The notes: generated by a model from the letters alone, not told the origin. Shown: positions 8,115 to 16,401, counted from the first letter of the stretch. The stretch: DNA of 45,069 bases from Corynebacterium sp. CNJ-954 (GCF_001942345.1 NZ_MKKI01000009.1:1-45069); one strand, 5' to 3'. Made by a program: numbers and translations.

Positions 8115-8402
8115 ATGACGGTAGCCCCATTACCCGTGGCCGATAACAGCGAGGTCAGCGCGAGATCACTTCGCAGAGCACTCGAAGACACCCAGACCAC
8201 TACTGCTGCCGGTTCGCGTGCGGAATCTGCCCACACGGTCAGTGGCAACCAGGATGCAGAGCAGGAGGCCATTTCCACCCGATCTGAGCGCGATCGGGCC
8301 ATCCGGAATGCACTTGCCTCGAGCGCATCGAGGGCTGCTGTCATCAACTCCGCTGACCGGCTCGCAACTACGACCCCCGGGGACAGTCACGTAGGGCGAT
8401 AG
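8115..8402 (+). CDS. Small hypothetical protein
   Basis: 95 residues, hydrophilic and Ala/Ser/Arg/Glu-rich, with a helix-forming run of charged residues (AEQEAISTRSERDRAIRNA in part) and no recognisable domain. The ATG directly follows the TAG of a 21-codon reading frame that starts at 8049 (MLGFDSSNAKD...), with no gap, which would allow coupled translation. There is no good ribosome-binding site of its own. Codon use is mixed and not strongly biased, so it may not be real. Confidence 0.35.
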   Translation: MTVAPLPVADNSEVSARSLRRALEDTQTTTAAGSRAESAHTVSGNQDAEQEAISTRSERDRAIRNALASSASRAAVINSADRLATTTPGDSHVGR

Positions 8403-8548
8403 ACGCGAAGGCGTCCGCACTGCACCTAGAAGCGACACCCCGACAGCCCCACGCCTCGTACACGACGCGGGTCCCACCCCCTCGCTGATACCGTGTACAG
8501 GGAAACTGTTGCTGATGATCCGGAGTTCCCCTACGGAAGGGCGAAGCG

Positions 8549-8869
8549 ATGTTCGATATCACCGACGAGACCCAGTTCGCTCAACGAGCAGAAGAAGACC
8601 ACGACTTCATCATCGGCTACGAGAGTCTGGATGACCGCCGAGTCGTGATCCGTCGTGAAGACGGCGAAGAGCTGACCTACCAGTTCACCGACGAGCAGGT
8701 CGGCGATGCCTATACAGTCGTCGTCTCCATCGATCACAACCCGGGTGGGGATGAGCCAGCAACCCACATCGACACGAAGTACCTGCACGTGCTGTCGGAG
8801 GATGACCTTACCGCGCAGCTTTACGATCAGGTCATTGTGCCCTGGGCAGCACAGAACGAAGTTCCCTGA
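8549..8869 (+). CDS. Acidic hypothetical protein
   Basis: 106 residues, rich in Asp and Glu, starting MFDITDETQFAQRAEED and ending VIVPWAAQNEVP. GGAAGGG lies 8 nt before the ATG, so the start is well supported. The pattern of alternating short strands (RRVVIRREDGEELTYQF, AYTVVVSIDHN) suggests a small alpha/beta domain. No family recognised. Strong acidity in a protein from accessory DNA fits a DNA mimic or an antitoxin-like role, but this is only a guess. Confidence 0.65.
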   Translation: MFDITDETQFAQRAEEDHDFIIGYESLDDRRVVIRREDGEELTYQFTDEQVGDAYTVVVSIDHNPGGDEPATHIDTKYLHVLSEDDLTAQLYDQVIVPWAAQNEVP

Positions 8870-9160
8870 GTCTGAAGCGAGTAGTCCTGCCCTCACCTCA
8901 TGGCGGGCCTTGCCGGGGCACAGGAGCAGCTCTTCGGCCACAGGGCTATCGGCGCTGGAGGAGCAGGGGCAGCAGGCGCAGCGGGGAGACGGAGGTGCGC
9001 CGCCGTAGACCCACTGGATAACCGTGCGGCGGACGAATCACCCCGCCTCCCACTTCAATAATTCTACCGCTCTGAACGCTACCGCCCGGTACGGATTTGC
9101 TACTCGCCTGCACAGACGCCGCAGCCCTTGGTCGCTATGCACGGCTTTGTGACCGATTGT

Positions 9161-9511
9161 TCAGAGCCACGTGCTGTAGCGTTGCTCGAACTCCTCGTAG
9201 CTGTCACATCCGCCACCGCTCATGGCCTCCTCGAAGGTCATGTTCAGTACATCGTCCTCGGTGGCTTCCTCGATCTCGTCCTGGTCGTTGCGCTCGGCGG
9301 TCGCGGCGCTAAGCTCTTCGAGATACATTCCGCGAACGCTCTGCTCGGCCGCCTGCGCGTCCAGACCATCGACGGTGACCAGATGGGTGAACATGGACTG
9401 CATCTGTGACATATAACGGTCGATGTCCTCACGGGTCGTCGATGGTTCGTAGGCCGTCAGGGTCGCGGCGACGTCGTCGCGGGGGATGGACAGGGTCGGT
9501 GTGAATGTCAT
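9161..9511 (-). CDS. Acidic hypothetical protein with helical middle
   Basis: 116 residues with a GGAGG site just before the ATG at 9511. The N-terminus (MTFTPTLSIPRDDVAATL) leads into helices with TREDIDRYMSQMQSMF and AAEQSVRGMYLEELSAA; the C-terminal third is very acidic (QDEIEEATEDD) and ends YEEFEQRYSTWL. No family recognised. It is divergently oriented to the AbiE locus, with a 230-nt gap between them. Confidence 0.62.
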   Translation of the reverse strand: MTFTPTLSIPRDDVAATLTAYEPSTTREDIDRYMSQMQSMFTHLVTVDGLDAQAAEQSVRGMYLEELSAATAERNDQDEIEEATEDDVLNMTFEEAMSGGGCDSYEEFEQRYSTWL

Positions 9512-9741
9512 GGTTGCCTCCGTAGCGTGGTGTGGTTGGTGCCGTGTGGTCAGATGAGTACGTGCACCTCACAGGCTAGAAGTGGGGTTGGACCTGCCCC
9601 GGGCATGGGCCGAACACGCATTCGACAGGAAAGTACGGTCGACTACCGACGCACTGCAAAAAACACCCAAACGGTAGTTTTCGAAGCGCATCGACGAGTC
9701 TTCGCTACTTCAAAAAGTGTCTATATGGTACTTTATGAAGA

Positions 9742-10473
9742 ATGAAGAGTGCAGAGGCAGCGGAGATCGTTGGTGACCTGGCCTCCCAGCAGTGGGGCCT
9801 GGTCAGCTCGGCCCAGGCGAAAGCCGCCGGGGTCGATCTCCCCTCGCTGCGCCGGCTGACCAACCATGGGGTGTTGGTAAGGGTTCGCCATGGCGTCTAC
9901 GCCACCACAGCCACAGCGCTATCGGCCGAGCTGGAGCTCAAAGCACAATGGCTCGCGCTGCAACCAGAGCTCATGGCTGCCGACCGCACCAGTGATGCCA
10001 AACTTGCCGCAGCGGCGGTGGTCTCGCATGACACAGCGGCTGATCTGTGGGGGATCGGTGACCTGTGGCCAGACGGGGCACACTTCACCGTGGCTGACCG
10101 GCGCCAAAGTCGCCAACCCGATGTGCATTTCCACCGCGCAGCGCTCGGCGACACTGACTGGACGGTGCATCCGGATGCTGGACTGCCTGTCACGGTGGTT
10201 TCCCGCACGATCGCGGATCTGGCGCGGGCCGGCCACGAACCAGGGCATCTTCTCGACATGGTCGCCGACGCCGCCCGAAAGCGGTTGGTAGGTGAAGACG
10301 AACTGCTCGAGAGCCTAGACGGCCTGGAGGCAGCCTTCGGCGTGGATGCTGGTGACCAGGACGGGATGGCTGATCTGCTGGCCGAGTACTTTCCTGGCGA
10401 GCAGCCAGACAAGAGAACATTGTCACTGTTCAGCGAAGCCTTCGGCCTCTCCAGGAGCAGGTGGCGGTTTTAA
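9742..10473 (+). CDS. abiEi: Type IV antitoxin AbiEi
   Basis: 243 residues. The N-terminal winged-helix domain of AbiEi antitoxins is clear: QQWGLVSSAQAKAAGV, then LRRLTNHGVLVRVRHGVYAT (residues about 17-55). It is followed by the AbiEi_4-like middle domain (VSHDTAADLWGI, TVVSRTIADLARAG). In AbiE systems the antitoxin represses its own operon and counteracts the nucleotidyltransferase toxin without binding it. The gene lies upstream of the AbiEii toxin, but a third reading frame is placed between them and overlaps this gene by 13 nt. The ATG at 9742 follows TGAAGA; a CGGTAGT/ACTACCG pair upstream (about 9642 and 9671) could be its operator. Confidence 0.9.
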   Translation: MKSAEAAEIVGDLASQQWGLVSSAQAKAAGVDLPSLRRLTNHGVLVRVRHGVYATTATALSAELELKAQWLALQPELMAADRTSDAKLAAAAVVSHDTAADLWGIGDLWPDGAHFTVADRRQSRQPDVHFHRAALGDTDWTVHPDAGLPVTVVSRTIADLARAGHEPGHLLDMVADAARKRLVGEDELLESLDGLEAAFGVDAGDQDGMADLLAEYFPGEQPDKRTLSLFSEAFGLSRSRWRF

Positions 10474-10880
10474 GCTCAGCTCTCGCACCACAATTGACCG
10501 GTAATCAGGCACTTCGAGATATCTTCGGACCAGCCCTGAGGGACTCGAGTGCGCCACTGCGCGATGCCCTCGGGCCAGCCTTCGGAAAACCGGGTGTGTC
10601 GATGCACGACTACATAGGCTCAGGAGCCCTGGGGGAAACGTCCAATGCACGAGATGTGCTCCGAAGAACGTTAGGGCTCAGCGGAGCAGCAATCGGAGAC
10701 CTAGACAGTCTCGGCGCAGCGGAGGCACTCGGATTACCACCGGCTAGCAGAACCGTCAGACCGATCACCCCGGTACAGAAGCGTTCCCGACAGAACAAGG
10801 ACAGCACCGATGACAACCCATCCTCAACTCGTGAAAGCACTGAAGGACCAGGCGAGGACGAAGGGGGTGAACATCAATGA
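10461..10880 (+). CDS. Extra middle gene of the AbiE locus, unknown function
   Basis: 139 residues from a GTG at 10461 with CAGGAGCAG directly upstream. It overlaps the end of abiEi by 13 nt and the start of the abiEii toxin gene by 71 nt, each in a different frame, which ties it into the operon. The first half carries an imperfect internal repeat: LRDIFGPALRDSSAP, LRDALGPAFGKPG, then YIGSGALGETSNARDVLRRTLG. The last 45 residues are polar and acidic (NKDSTDDNPSSTRE...EDEGGEHQ), probably disordered. I recognise no family. It could be a third antitoxin component, a chaperone for the toxin or a cofactor; the tight overlaps are the only evidence. Confidence 0.55.
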   Translation: MAVLSSALAPQLTGNQALRDIFGPALRDSSAPLRDALGPAFGKPGVSMHDYIGSGALGETSNARDVLRRTLGLSGAAIGDLDSLGAAEALGLPPASRTVRPITPVQKRSRQNKDSTDDNPSSTRESTEGPGEDEGGEHQ

Positions 10881-11733
10881 TGCTTACAGTCAGTTCTTCC
10901 GGGAAGTGTTCCTCCACGAGCTGATGGGCGCTCACCCGGGTTGGGTGCTCAAGGGAGGGTCAAACATCTACTGCCGGATCCCCGGTGCACGACAGACCCA
11001 GGACCTGGACCTCTACCGCCAGGATGAACCGGTGTCCTCGTCCGGCGCAGCGCAAGACCTTGTTGGGTCCATGGATGGTCATCGCGTCGGGCCGTACACT
11101 TTCCGGGTTCAGCGTTCGAGTAAGACCAGCCCTGTCGGCATGATCGATAGCGAGAGGATCGACGTTCTGGTCGTCTTCGGCGCCGGAGGCAGGTTCACTG
11201 GTTTCAAAGTGGATGTCAGCGGTGAACTGCAGGTCAACCGCACCATAGAGCCGATTACAGTACTGGCCACCTATGAGGTGGAGGCAGATTTCCTGCCACG
11301 GCAGTTTCAGGTTCACTCTTATCCGGTCGCCAACCAGGTAGCCGACAAGGTCTGTGCCATGTACGAGCGTCATGGTGCCACCCCGCCGGGGAAAGCCTCG
11401 ACGCGCTACCGTGATCTCTACGACATCGCCCTGATCGCGCTGGAGTTGAGCGTGGAGGCGGCAGATCTCCAGCAGGCGCTGGCGACACAGTGCCGGATCC
11501 GACAGATGACACTGCCCGAGCGGATCACGGCGCCGGACGAGAAGTGGCTGACTGAGTACCCAACCAAAGCCAGGAAGTTCGGTGGCACCCGCACCCAGCT
11601 CGAGGACGTCGATGAAGCGCTAGGGATTACTGCACTGCTGATTGATCCTCTGTTACCTCTCCACGCAGCGACAGAATCGGGCACCTGGGACCCTGGCACA
11701 CTGACGTGGCACGCAGAATCATCCGGGAAGTGA
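10810..11733 (+). CDS. abiEii: Type IV toxin AbiEii, nucleotidyltransferase
   Basis: 307 residues with the AbiEii/AbiGii nucleotidyltransferase core: WVLKGGSNIYCRI (GGS at 49-51) and RQTQDLDLY (catalytic DxD at 65-67), then a metal-site strand ERIDVLVVF, and the later ASTRYRDLYDIALI motif near residue 200 that the family uses for catalysis. Known members modify the 3' end of tRNA with nucleotides or otherwise block growth; this stops phage spread. The ATG at 10810 has AAGGAC about 7 nt upstream and sits inside the middle gene. Downstream is a short gap, then a small basic protein. Confidence 0.92.
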   Translation: MTTHPQLVKALKDQARTKGVNINDAYSQFFREVFLHELMGAHPGWVLKGGSNIYCRIPGARQTQDLDLYRQDEPVSSSGAAQDLVGSMDGHRVGPYTFRVQRSSKTSPVGMIDSERIDVLVVFGAGGRFTGFKVDVSGELQVNRTIEPITVLATYEVEADFLPRQFQVHSYPVANQVADKVCAMYERHGATPPGKASTRYRDLYDIALIALELSVEAADLQQALATQCRIRQMTLPERITAPDEKWLTEYPTKARKFGGTRTQLEDVDEALGITALLIDPLLPLHAATESGTWDPGTLTWHAESSGK

Positions 11734-11906
11734 GCCACCGGCACGCCTCCTTCTCCTCACCCTGATTTAGCGGAACAGGTGCTGTTATCTGGTGACCTTT
11801 GTAGGCAGTCTGCCAACACGATGCTGGGGTAGCGATGGTGGCCCACAGGCCTGCTAGCAGGAGGGATCCCCCACTAGAATGAGGCCTTAGGCCCCGAGGA
11901 GGAACT

Positions 11907-12092
11907 ATGACCACCAGAATCACCCCCGAGCAGCTCGCACGCATTAAACGCGAGTCTTTAGAGGAGACCCGTCGCATCATCCGGGAGAAATATCCCGATA
12001 TCGATGAGACCCGTGCCGCACGCAAACGTAAGAACGAGGCCCACACACGCTCGGCACGTTCCACGGCCGATCAGCAGCAGGATGCGACTTAG
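11907..12092 (+). CDS. Small charged hypothetical protein
   Basis: 61 residues, nearly all helix-forming and charged: MTTRITPEQLARIKRESLEETRRIIREKYPDIDE (partial), then an Arg/Lys/Ser/Gln-rich tail. GAGGAGGA lies just before the ATG. Its end overlaps the stop of the convergent VbhA-like gene by 4 nt. No family recognised. Confidence 0.6.
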   Translation: MTTRITPEQLARIKRESLEETRRIIREKYPDIDETRAARKRKNEAHTRSARSTADQQQDAT

Positions 12093-12319
12093 TCATCAGT
12101 CTGGTGGGCGATGCGGCGGCGTAGTTCGGCAGCCCGCGAGCTGTCTGCCAGTCCTTCCTCCTCCAAGATCTCTAGGACTGCCTGGTCATCAGTGAGTTCA
12201 CCGCGGAAGATCCGTCGACAACGGACTTCGTCCTCGGGAGTCACCGGCTGGCCAGCCATGGTCATAGAGGCGGCTACAGCCGCCATTTTCTGGTCTTCGG
12301 TGCGGTAATCACGTGTCAC
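12089..12319 (-). CDS. VbhA-like small antitoxin-family protein, copy 1
   Basis: 76 residues from a GTG at 12319 with AAAGGAG upstream. It resembles the antitoxin VbhA domain that inhibits Fic toxins: an N-terminal helix VAASMTMAGQPVTPEDE, then RRIFRGELTDDQAVLEIL. In true VbhA the first helix carries [S/T]xxxE[G/N], whose Glu blocks ATP binding by Fic; here it reads SMTMAG, so the Glu is Ala. No Fic gene is nearby. A close paralog lies at 20524-20742 with the same change. Both sit near copies of the same partner gene, so the family probably does something other than Fic inhibition. Confidence 0.65.
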   Translation of the reverse strand: MTRDYRTEDQKMAAVAASMTMAGQPVTPEDEVRCRRIFRGELTDDQAVLEILEEEGLADSSRAAELRRRIAHQTDD

Positions 12320-12399
12320 TACTCGACTCCTTTGACACTATTCGGTCTCTTAGACAGCGGAACTCGTCACGCAGAAAGCACAGGTAGGCGGCCAGACCC

Positions 12400-12531
12400 T
12401 TAGAACCGATCATGGTAAATGACAGCCGCGCGGTCGTGCTTCGGATCGGCCGCGTTCACGTTCGTGGCCAAGGACTGCATGGCGTCGTACTCGGTGACAT
12501 AGAACCGCTGGCGCTCTGGGATCGATGACAT
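12400..12531 (-). CDS. 43-residue hypothetical protein
   Basis: A short reading frame between the partner gene and the VbhA-like gene, same strand: MSSIPERQRFYVTEYDAMQS, then LATNVNAADPKHDRAAVIYH. It starts 8 nt after the stop of the upstream gene; the purine-rich GAGGACAACT before its ATG can serve as ribosome-binding site. Too short for family assignment. There is no matching frame in the second copy of the locus. A further overlapping frame of 34 codons (12309-12413) is doubtful. Confidence 0.45.
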   Translation of the reverse strand: MSSIPERQRFYVTEYDAMQSLATNVNAADPKHDRAAVIYHDRF

Positions 12532-12539
12532 AGTTGTCC

Positions 12540-12797
12540 TCACCGGCGGCGCGATCGTTGCCGCACCTGGGCGAGGATCTCCTCGACGTCCGCGCTGGTC
12601 AATCCTCCGGGACGCCGGTTCAAGATCCGGTCAGCGGAGGCCTGCATCTCCTCAGCGGTGGGCTCGCGTCCCGACAGCACACTGGAGTGCACAGCCCGGA
12701 CGACCTGCTTTGTATCAGCGTCGCTCATCCGGTCAAACACCTCCGGGAAGGCCGCGCGGTACCCATCCACACCCTTCAGCGTGTCGAAATCCACCAT
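12540..12797 (-). CDS. Partner of VbhA-like protein, copy 1
   Basis: 85 residues, starting MVDFDTLKGVDGYRAAFPEVF. It is a clear paralog of the 20760-21020 product: they share MVDFxTLK, GYRxAxPxVF, MSDxDxKxV, AxHSSVLxGxEP and a C-terminal helix. Mostly helical, mildly acidic in the middle, basic at the end (QRSRRR). No known family comes to mind. Here the partner gene comes first and the VbhA-like gene last; in the other copy the order is reversed. Confidence 0.65.
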   Translation of the reverse strand: MVDFDTLKGVDGYRAAFPEVFDRMSDADTKQVVRAVHSSVLSGREPTAEEMQASADRILNRRPGGLTSADVEEILAQVRQRSRRR

Positions 12798-12945
12798 GAA
12801 GTAGCACCCTTTTCACAGCCGGTGTCTGCCTGTCTAATGGTCTCCATTTTACTGGACGGTCGGACATGAAAACGACTCTTCGAACAGCCAACGCGACACG
12901 GTAACCTGGAACATCACTAACTGTGTCGAGAGCCAGGAGGAGCAC

Positions 12946-13350
12946 ATGATGTCCGAGCACCCTGCAGGCTCACTGCCTGCTCCTGAGTTCACGGTGGAGA
13001 CCTACCGCGGCCCGATTTCCCCGCGTACCTACCGCCAGACTCTGCACAACCGATTGATCCTAGAACGTGTCATTGCTGAGGGTATCGATCTATCCACTGA
13101 TGAGAGGTCAGTGGAGATGATCCTGCGTGGTCGCAACAACAGTACGGATCCTGAACGGCTGCAGGCCGCGAACACGCTGCTTGACTGGTTACGGCACAAC
13201 GATGTGGCGAGTCTGGCCCGTGTGCTGACTGATCCGCAGGAGAAGTACTACAGCTATCACATGCTCAGCCCACTGATCACGCGCTACGGCACGGCTGAGG
13301 AAGGAAAGTGGGTACGAGCTGTCACCAAGGGGAAGGTGCAGTACGCCTAA
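12946..13350 (+). CDS. Hypothetical protein, mostly helical
   Basis: 134 residues with AGGAGG before the ATG at 12946. Sequence includes YRGPISPRTYRQTLHNRLIL, DPERLQAANTLLDWLRHNDV and EKYYSYHMLSPLITRYGTAE. No family recognised. Just past its stop the +1 frame continues for 25 codons with a plausible protein-like sequence (HKALVGIGRLEDNMVDEDM) before its own stop, so the original gene may have been longer by that tail. Confidence 0.6.
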   Translation: MMSEHPAGSLPAPEFTVETYRGPISPRTYRQTLHNRLILERVIAEGIDLSTDERSVEMILRGRNNSTDPERLQAANTLLDWLRHNDVASLARVLTDPQEKYYSYHMLSPLITRYGTAEEGKWVRAVTKGKVQYA

Positions 13351-13668
13351 TCACCACACCGTCCACAAGGCGTTGGTGGGGATCGGTCGGCTGGAAGACA
13401 ACATGGTCGACGAGGATATGTAAGGAGCGTGCACAGCATCATGAGGGAGGCCATAGAGCTCGCCGGACAGCGCACGAGGTGACGCGCAGACACTGCGATC
13501 ACTTCCCCTAGCAAGCACAGTGTCCAGCAGGAGGATGCCACCACGACGGACTGCTGACGGCTCTATCCCCGCGGGTGCCGACGACTGCTTCGCTCAAGAC
13601 TCGGTGTGATTCCTGCCCTGATAGGAAAGTTCCAGCTTTGTGGATGACACCGCGGTAACCCTTGACTC
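13351..13668. other. Intergenic region without a convincing gene
   Basis: Apart from the possible lost tail of the upstream gene (up to about 13424) I see no gene, repeat or strong hairpin here. Confidence 0.4.
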
Positions 13669-14268
13669 CTAAGTGCGATCCTGATTTGTGGCTTCGACAA
13701 GCTCGAAACCTGCCCCCTTCGGATCGAACCCCTCCGGGAAAACAGTCGTACTATCGTACTCAACCAAGCCTTCGTAGTAATCGACAATTCGCGTCTGGGT
13801 GATCCTAGAGCGTAGGGGGACCTCGTTATCGACCAGTTTCGCCCCCTGGAGCTGGACGTATTCCATCTCAACCTTGCGGAGGTCAACGTCGAAAAGAATA
13901 CTATGTCTCAGATCCGCATGGAGAAAGATCTCGTGGAACTTCGCGTGTCCCAGTGATGCCCCGACAAATGACGTCGCTAAGAACGATGCATCTTTAAAAT
14001 CAGCTCCACTCATGGCAGCTCCATCGAAGGTTGCGCTCTCGAGATGCGCTCCCTCAAAGTAGGCATGAGAGAGACTGGCATCACCCAGGTTGCATCCATT
14101 TAATCTCGCCCCCTTGAAGTTGGCGCGATTGAATCTGAATCCCCCGAGAGCGGCCTTTGTAAGGTTGCATCCCTTGAGGTAAGCGTGAGACAAGTCGAGG
14201 CCCCTCCAGGAGTCGTGGGCGTTGTTGTCATGGTTTAGGAGGAGACGAGCACGGGTCTCCTGAACCAT
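13669..14268 (-). CDS. Pentapeptide-repeat protein (C-terminal half of a split gene)
   Basis: 199 residues from an ATG at 14268. From about residue 18 there is a run of pentapeptide repeats A(D/N)Lxx: GLDLSHAYLKGCNLTKAALG, FNRANFKGARLNGCNLGDAS, and so on to about residue 135 (HADLRHSILFDVDLRKVEME). Such repeats fold as a right-handed quadrilateral beta helix. The last 60 residues are not repeats. The upstream gene at 14285-14968 ends 16 nt before this ATG in another frame and encodes the membrane anchor plus coiled coil that, in the common actinobacterial architecture, precedes the repeats in one chain. This half has no good ribosome-binding site of its own. Confidence 0.75.
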   Translation of the reverse strand: MVQETRARLLLNHDNNAHDSWRGLDLSHAYLKGCNLTKAALGGFRFNRANFKGARLNGCNLGDASLSHAYFEGAHLESATFDGAAMSGADFKDASFLATSFVGASLGHAKFHEIFLHADLRHSILFDVDLRKVEMEYVQLQGAKLVDNEVPLRSRITQTRIVDYYEGLVEYDSTTVFPEGFDPKGAGFELVEATNQDRT

Positions 14269-14284
14269 GGCCCACCGGTGACGT

Positions 14285-14968
14285 TCAGCAGCGCGTCCCT
14301 TCCGCGTCCACGGAAGGGACGCGCTGCTTGAAGATGAGGTCAATAAGCTCCTGTCGACGACGCTGAACCTCGGCGTTGATACGCTCAACCGACTCGTGAT
14401 CACGCTCATCGATGTCATTGATCCACTCTTGTCCGAAGGCCCACCAGTCGTCGACCAGGCCGCCGAGCTCGAGCAGCCCAGCAGCTTGTGTCATGCCGTT
14501 GGCCCTGGAGAGATGCTCCACAGCAGTGGCCATCCGTTGCCCCATGGATTCGCGACGCTTGCCTCGTTCCTGGGCACGGTGACGGAAGTACTCTTCGCGT
14601 GAGCGTTGACGTTCCTCACCCTCGGAATGTGTGATGCGATCACGTTCCAACTTGTCAGCGTGCTCCTGGCGTGAGGTCTCAAGTCGCTGGGCGTGCCCGA
14701 GCCTTGCCGTCTCCAGATCCTCGCGCTGATAGTGATCCCTGTTCCACCGGTGGTAGAGCACAAGCGCAACAATCATGGCACCGGTCGTGGTCAGCGCTGC
14801 TGGTGCGACCGCTGTTGTATAGGACGTTGCTGTCATCCATCCTTGCCACCCCACAACAACGAAGCCCACGCTGACGATCACGACAGCCATCGTGAGGACA
14901 AGCACCACGCCGGCTCCGATCGCTGAACTCGCTCTCGGAGAGGTCTTCGTGGTCGGGGCTTTGTTCAT
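14285..14968 (-). CDS. Membrane-anchored coiled-coil protein (N-terminal half of a split gene)
   Basis: 227 residues: two membrane helices (about 17-42 and 54-72), then a long charged coiled coil (about 75-145, with EDLETARLGHAQRLETSRQE), then GQRMATAVEHLSRANGMTQA and AAGLLELGGLVDDW, the segment that in related proteins joins straight to pentapeptide repeats. Here the frame ends in TGA at 14285-14287 within a perfect hairpin and the repeats continue in the +1 frame. It is either two coupled genes, a programmed frameshift or a mutation. ATG at 14968 overlaps the stop of an upstream frame (ATGA). Confidence 0.72.
   Translation of the reverse strand: MNKAPTTKTSPRASSAIGAGVVLVLTMAVVIVSVGFVVVGWQGWMTATSYTTAVAPAALTTTGAMIVALVLYHRWNRDHYQREDLETARLGHAQRLETSRQEHADKLERDRITHSEGEERQRSREEYFRHRAQERGKRRESMGQRMATAVEHLSRANGMTQAAGLLELGGLVDDWWAFGQEWINDIDERDHESVERINAEVQRRRQELIDLIFKQRVPSVDAEGTRC
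14287..14328. repeat. 18-bp perfect hairpin at the frame junction
   Basis: Arms 14287-14304 and 14311-14328 (AGCAGCGCGTCCCTTCCG and its complement) with a 6-nt loop. It lies inside the coding sequence of the membrane half, and the TGA of that gene shares its last arm. It encodes KQRVPS...EGTR in one frame and is an odd thing to find in a coding region. Confidence 0.85.
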
Positions 14969-15297
14969 CGTCGATGTCCTCGTTGTGGGCTGAGGGGAAG
15001 TGGTGGCGGAAGCTTCCCAGTGGGGGACCCCGAGCAGAAGCGACTACGTGGGGGAAGAGCACCCGTCCGGCCTGGCGACACTCTGAAAATCTTTCCGCCT
15101 GCATATGTAAGACCCCTCATCATAGCGAGAACGCCGGACATCACTGACCACACCTGTTGGACCCGCCCATCACAGCCGAATAGGCCGGCGAGGGTTCCTC
15201 CGAGAAGGTCCGACAGTGCGGCCAGCGCGTAGCCCAGCAGGCGGATCAAGAGTGGGGCACACCTCTGGCAGATACATCTGACTTCTATCGTTGGCAT
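14965..15297 (-). CDS. Doubtful small protein upstream of the membrane gene
   Basis: 110 codons on the same strand, overlapping the start of the membrane gene by 4 nt (ATGA), which is typical of operons. The translation has a Cys pair (CICQRCAPLL) and a hydrophobic middle (LLGYALAALSDLLGGTLAGL), but the last 35 residues are low-complexity Pro/Arg/Ser. No ribosome-binding site stands out. It may be a real small membrane protein or a chance frame in GC-rich DNA. Confidence 0.3.
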   Translation of the reverse strand: MPTIEVRCICQRCAPLLIRLLGYALAALSDLLGGTLAGLFGCDGRVQQVWSVMSGVLAMMRGLTYAGGKIFRVSPGRTGALPPRSRFCSGSPTGKLPPPLPLSPQRGHRR

Positions 15298-15493
15298 GCT
15301 TTTATCGATGGTTCCGCCACTGTCTGCGCCCTACGAGTGACGGGGCCGCGGGCGCAACTCCAATGAGGTCGACACAGGCGGAACAGCTAGGCCCCCGGCA
15401 CGAAAGAAGAGCACCGTGGTCGCGTGTCGATCCGCATGGCTGGCGGGCACCGACCCGGAGGGTGATTGTCGGCACCAGGACACGACGTAGAAG

Positions 15494-16333
15494 TCAGATC
15501 TTCCGTAGTCGGCTCAGATCGTAGAGGCGGAAAGCCTCGCTGAGGGTCAACGCCGCTCCACCGAGTGCCGGGCCAACATCAGTGTCGAGGTCTCCGCGCA
15601 GCTTCATGATCCTCGTACCATCGACCCCTTCACCGAGCTCATGGGGACCCATGCGCATGAGTGCGAACTGTCGTTGTGCATCCGCGGCGGCACTGCCTGA
15701 ACGCCAGATTGTCTGCATGGCCGCCAGCAGAAACGGGTCGTCGGAATCGGGCATTCGGCGTGCCACCCAGTCGATGGCCTCGGTCTGGTTAAACCGCATC
15801 TGTTCCACCTTCTCAGTGATGCCGAGTTGGCCTGCGGTGTTCCGGAGGATCTCCTGGCGTTGCCGAAGACGCTGAACAGCTTCGACGCGTGCGGTGTCTG
15901 GCTCCCCATCGGGAAGAGAAAGGGACTTCAGCGTCGTGATCTGCACACGCAGCTCGTCGGCCTGGAGTCGGATCGCCCGCTCGCGGCGCTGCGATCGCGA
16001 TGGTTCAGCAAGGAGCCAGGCGGCGTTCGCTGCCGCCATGAATGCTGTACGAGCAACGGTCATATAGGCCGTCGGATACATCGTTGCGGTGGCCTTCATC
16101 GCGTCGAGTGAGAACCCCAGATGTTCGGTCGAGACACACATCGAGTACCACGCCGTGTTCCCGACGCTCACGCTCTCGAGTTCGTCGGCGGCGAGTGAGC
16201 TTCCCGTCTCAATCGGCGAAGGATTCTGTGTCCGTGAACGCCAGGCGCTGGTCGCCTGGGCGATCTTGTCGAGCCGCGTCAGCCACTCCTGTGGCTCATG
16301 CTGTGGATCCGAGGATGTTCGTTGCGTTGTCAC
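15494..16333 (-). CDS. Hypothetical helical protein
   Basis: 279 residues from a GTG at 16333 with AGGATAGACGAG upstream. The protein is predicted largely helical: SMCVSTEHLGFSLDAMKATA, AYMTVARTAFMAAANAAWLL, a charged coiled stretch near 110-150 and HELGEGVDGTRIMKLRGDLD near the end. The alternation of hydrophobic helices with conserved-looking Trp and Arg residues is typical of a family of actinobacterial hypothetical proteins I cannot name. It stands alone. Confidence 0.65.
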   Translation of the reverse strand: MTTQRTSSDPQHEPQEWLTRLDKIAQATSAWRSRTQNPSPIETGSSLAADELESVSVGNTAWYSMCVSTEHLGFSLDAMKATATMYPTAYMTVARTAFMAAANAAWLLAEPSRSQRRERAIRLQADELRVQITTLKSLSLPDGEPDTARVEAVQRLRQRQEILRNTAGQLGITEKVEQMRFNQTEAIDWVARRMPDSDDPFLLAAMQTIWRSGSAAADAQRQFALMRMGPHELGEGVDGTRIMKLRGDLDTDVGPALGGAALTLSEAFRLYDLSRLRKI

Positions 16334-16401
16334 CTCGTCTATCCTGCCGCAGTGTCACCAGAGTGCATCACCACAAACTGGCCTCATCGATCGGTCGCCG
16401 A

